Source of the DNA: JBHPCZ01 sp042573625
Lineage (GTDB): Bacteria; Desulfobacterota; Desulfobacteria; Desulfobacterales; UBA11574
Reading direction: 5' to 3'
Length of the DNA stretch: 15,209 bases
Assembly (NCBI GenBank): GCA_042573625.1
Contig: JBHPCZ010000085.1
Location: 1-15,209, forward strand
A program made the translations under genes and the position numbers. The stretch's first letter is position 1; each line of letters starts with the position of its first letter. Under the pieces are notes generated by a model, which was given only the letters and a program-made list of their open reading frames with translations, made no database searches and was not told the DNA's origin. Shown piece after piece: positions 15,095 through 15,209 of this stretch.

Positions 15095-15209
15095 TTAAGG
15101 ACTTGTCACAGTACCATCGGTACTAAGAGTATGGACTCTGCCGGAATTGATCCATTGGAAAGTTCCGCCAGCTGTTATAGAAATATCACCGCCACTATCC
15201 TCTAGACTC
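15095..15209 (-). CDS. C-terminus of an unidentified protein, possibly a secreted or pilin-like protein (partial)
   Basis: Only the last 37 residues lie in the window. They read SLEDSGGDISITAGG, then TFQWINSGRVHTLSTDG and TVTSP, with a TAA at 15095-15097. The composition is rich in Gly, Ser and Thr with a single Trp and no Cys or Lys. This resembles C-terminal beta-rich segments of exported proteins such as pilins, but the fragment is too short to assign. A good terminator follows directly. If it were a pilin or other surface protein, it would be a natural substrate for the glycosylation genes downstream; that is speculation. Confidence 0.55.
   Translation of the reverse strand, partial: SLEDSGGDISITAGGTFQWINSGRVHTLSTDGTVTSP

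Noticed and set aside
1..15209. CRISPR arrays, tRNA or rRNA genes
   Set aside because: No regularly spaced direct repeats and no tRNA- or rRNA-like sequence were seen. The repeated nucleotide blocks are explained by paralogous genes.

Overview
The window carries a leftward (minus-strand) glycan and glycosylation locus. The only rightward gene is the decayed transposase of an IS200-type insertion. The gene content fits a Gram-negative, probably anaerobic bacterium, and I lean to a Desulfobacterota/deltaproteobacterial lineage. That assignment is an inference from gene families: tandem membrane/TPR proteins, cobalamin-type radical SAM enzymes and polyprenyl-phosphate sugar synthases. No marker gene settles it.

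Layout from right to left, in the direction of transcription: (1) 15209-15095, the C-terminus of an unidentified protein, followed by a strong intrinsic terminator. (2) 15011-14357, a decayed TMTC-like membrane/TPR gene (copy E), whose 3' end is interrupted by an IS200-family element (about 13771-14356) with a frameshifted transposase. (3) 13653-11770, an intact TMTC-like gene (copy D), overlapping a GT-C glycosyltransferase (11777-10095). (4) 10100-9956, an apparent leftover C-terminus of a radical SAM gene. (5) 9909-8134 and 7997-6195, two intact TMTC-like genes (copies C and B) that share a conserved leader. (6) 6195-5581, a TMTC-like gene cut off after its first membrane half (copy A), coupled to B by TAATG. 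(7) 5563-4841, a SAM methyltransferase, and 4708-3968, a DPM1-like glycosyltransferase. (8) 3731-2817, an ArnC/GtrB-like membrane glycosyltransferase. (9) 2780-697, a methyltransferase and a B12-type radical SAM enzyme, overlapping by ATGA. (10) 668 to the left edge, a DegT/DnrJ/EryC1/StrS sugar aminotransferase.

The genes make sense together as a lipid-linked glycosylation system. The two GT2 enzymes would load sugar onto polyprenyl phosphate at the cytoplasmic face. The GT-C enzymes (one GT39/ArnT-like, several TMTC-like) would use such donors on the outer face of the membrane, with their TPR tails binding protein targets. The aminotransferase, methyltransferases and radical SAM enzyme would make or modify unusual sugars or lipids. 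The pairing of a Dol-P-Man-synthase-like enzyme with repeated TMTC-like proteins resembles eukaryotic TMTC O-mannosylation and is the most interesting feature. Substrates and targets cannot be read from the sequence.

The locus shows turnover: five TMTC-like copies in different states (three full length, one truncated, one degraded), a radical SAM remnant and an IS insertion. No tRNA, rRNA or CRISPR array was seen. No gap between features exceeds 300 bases.
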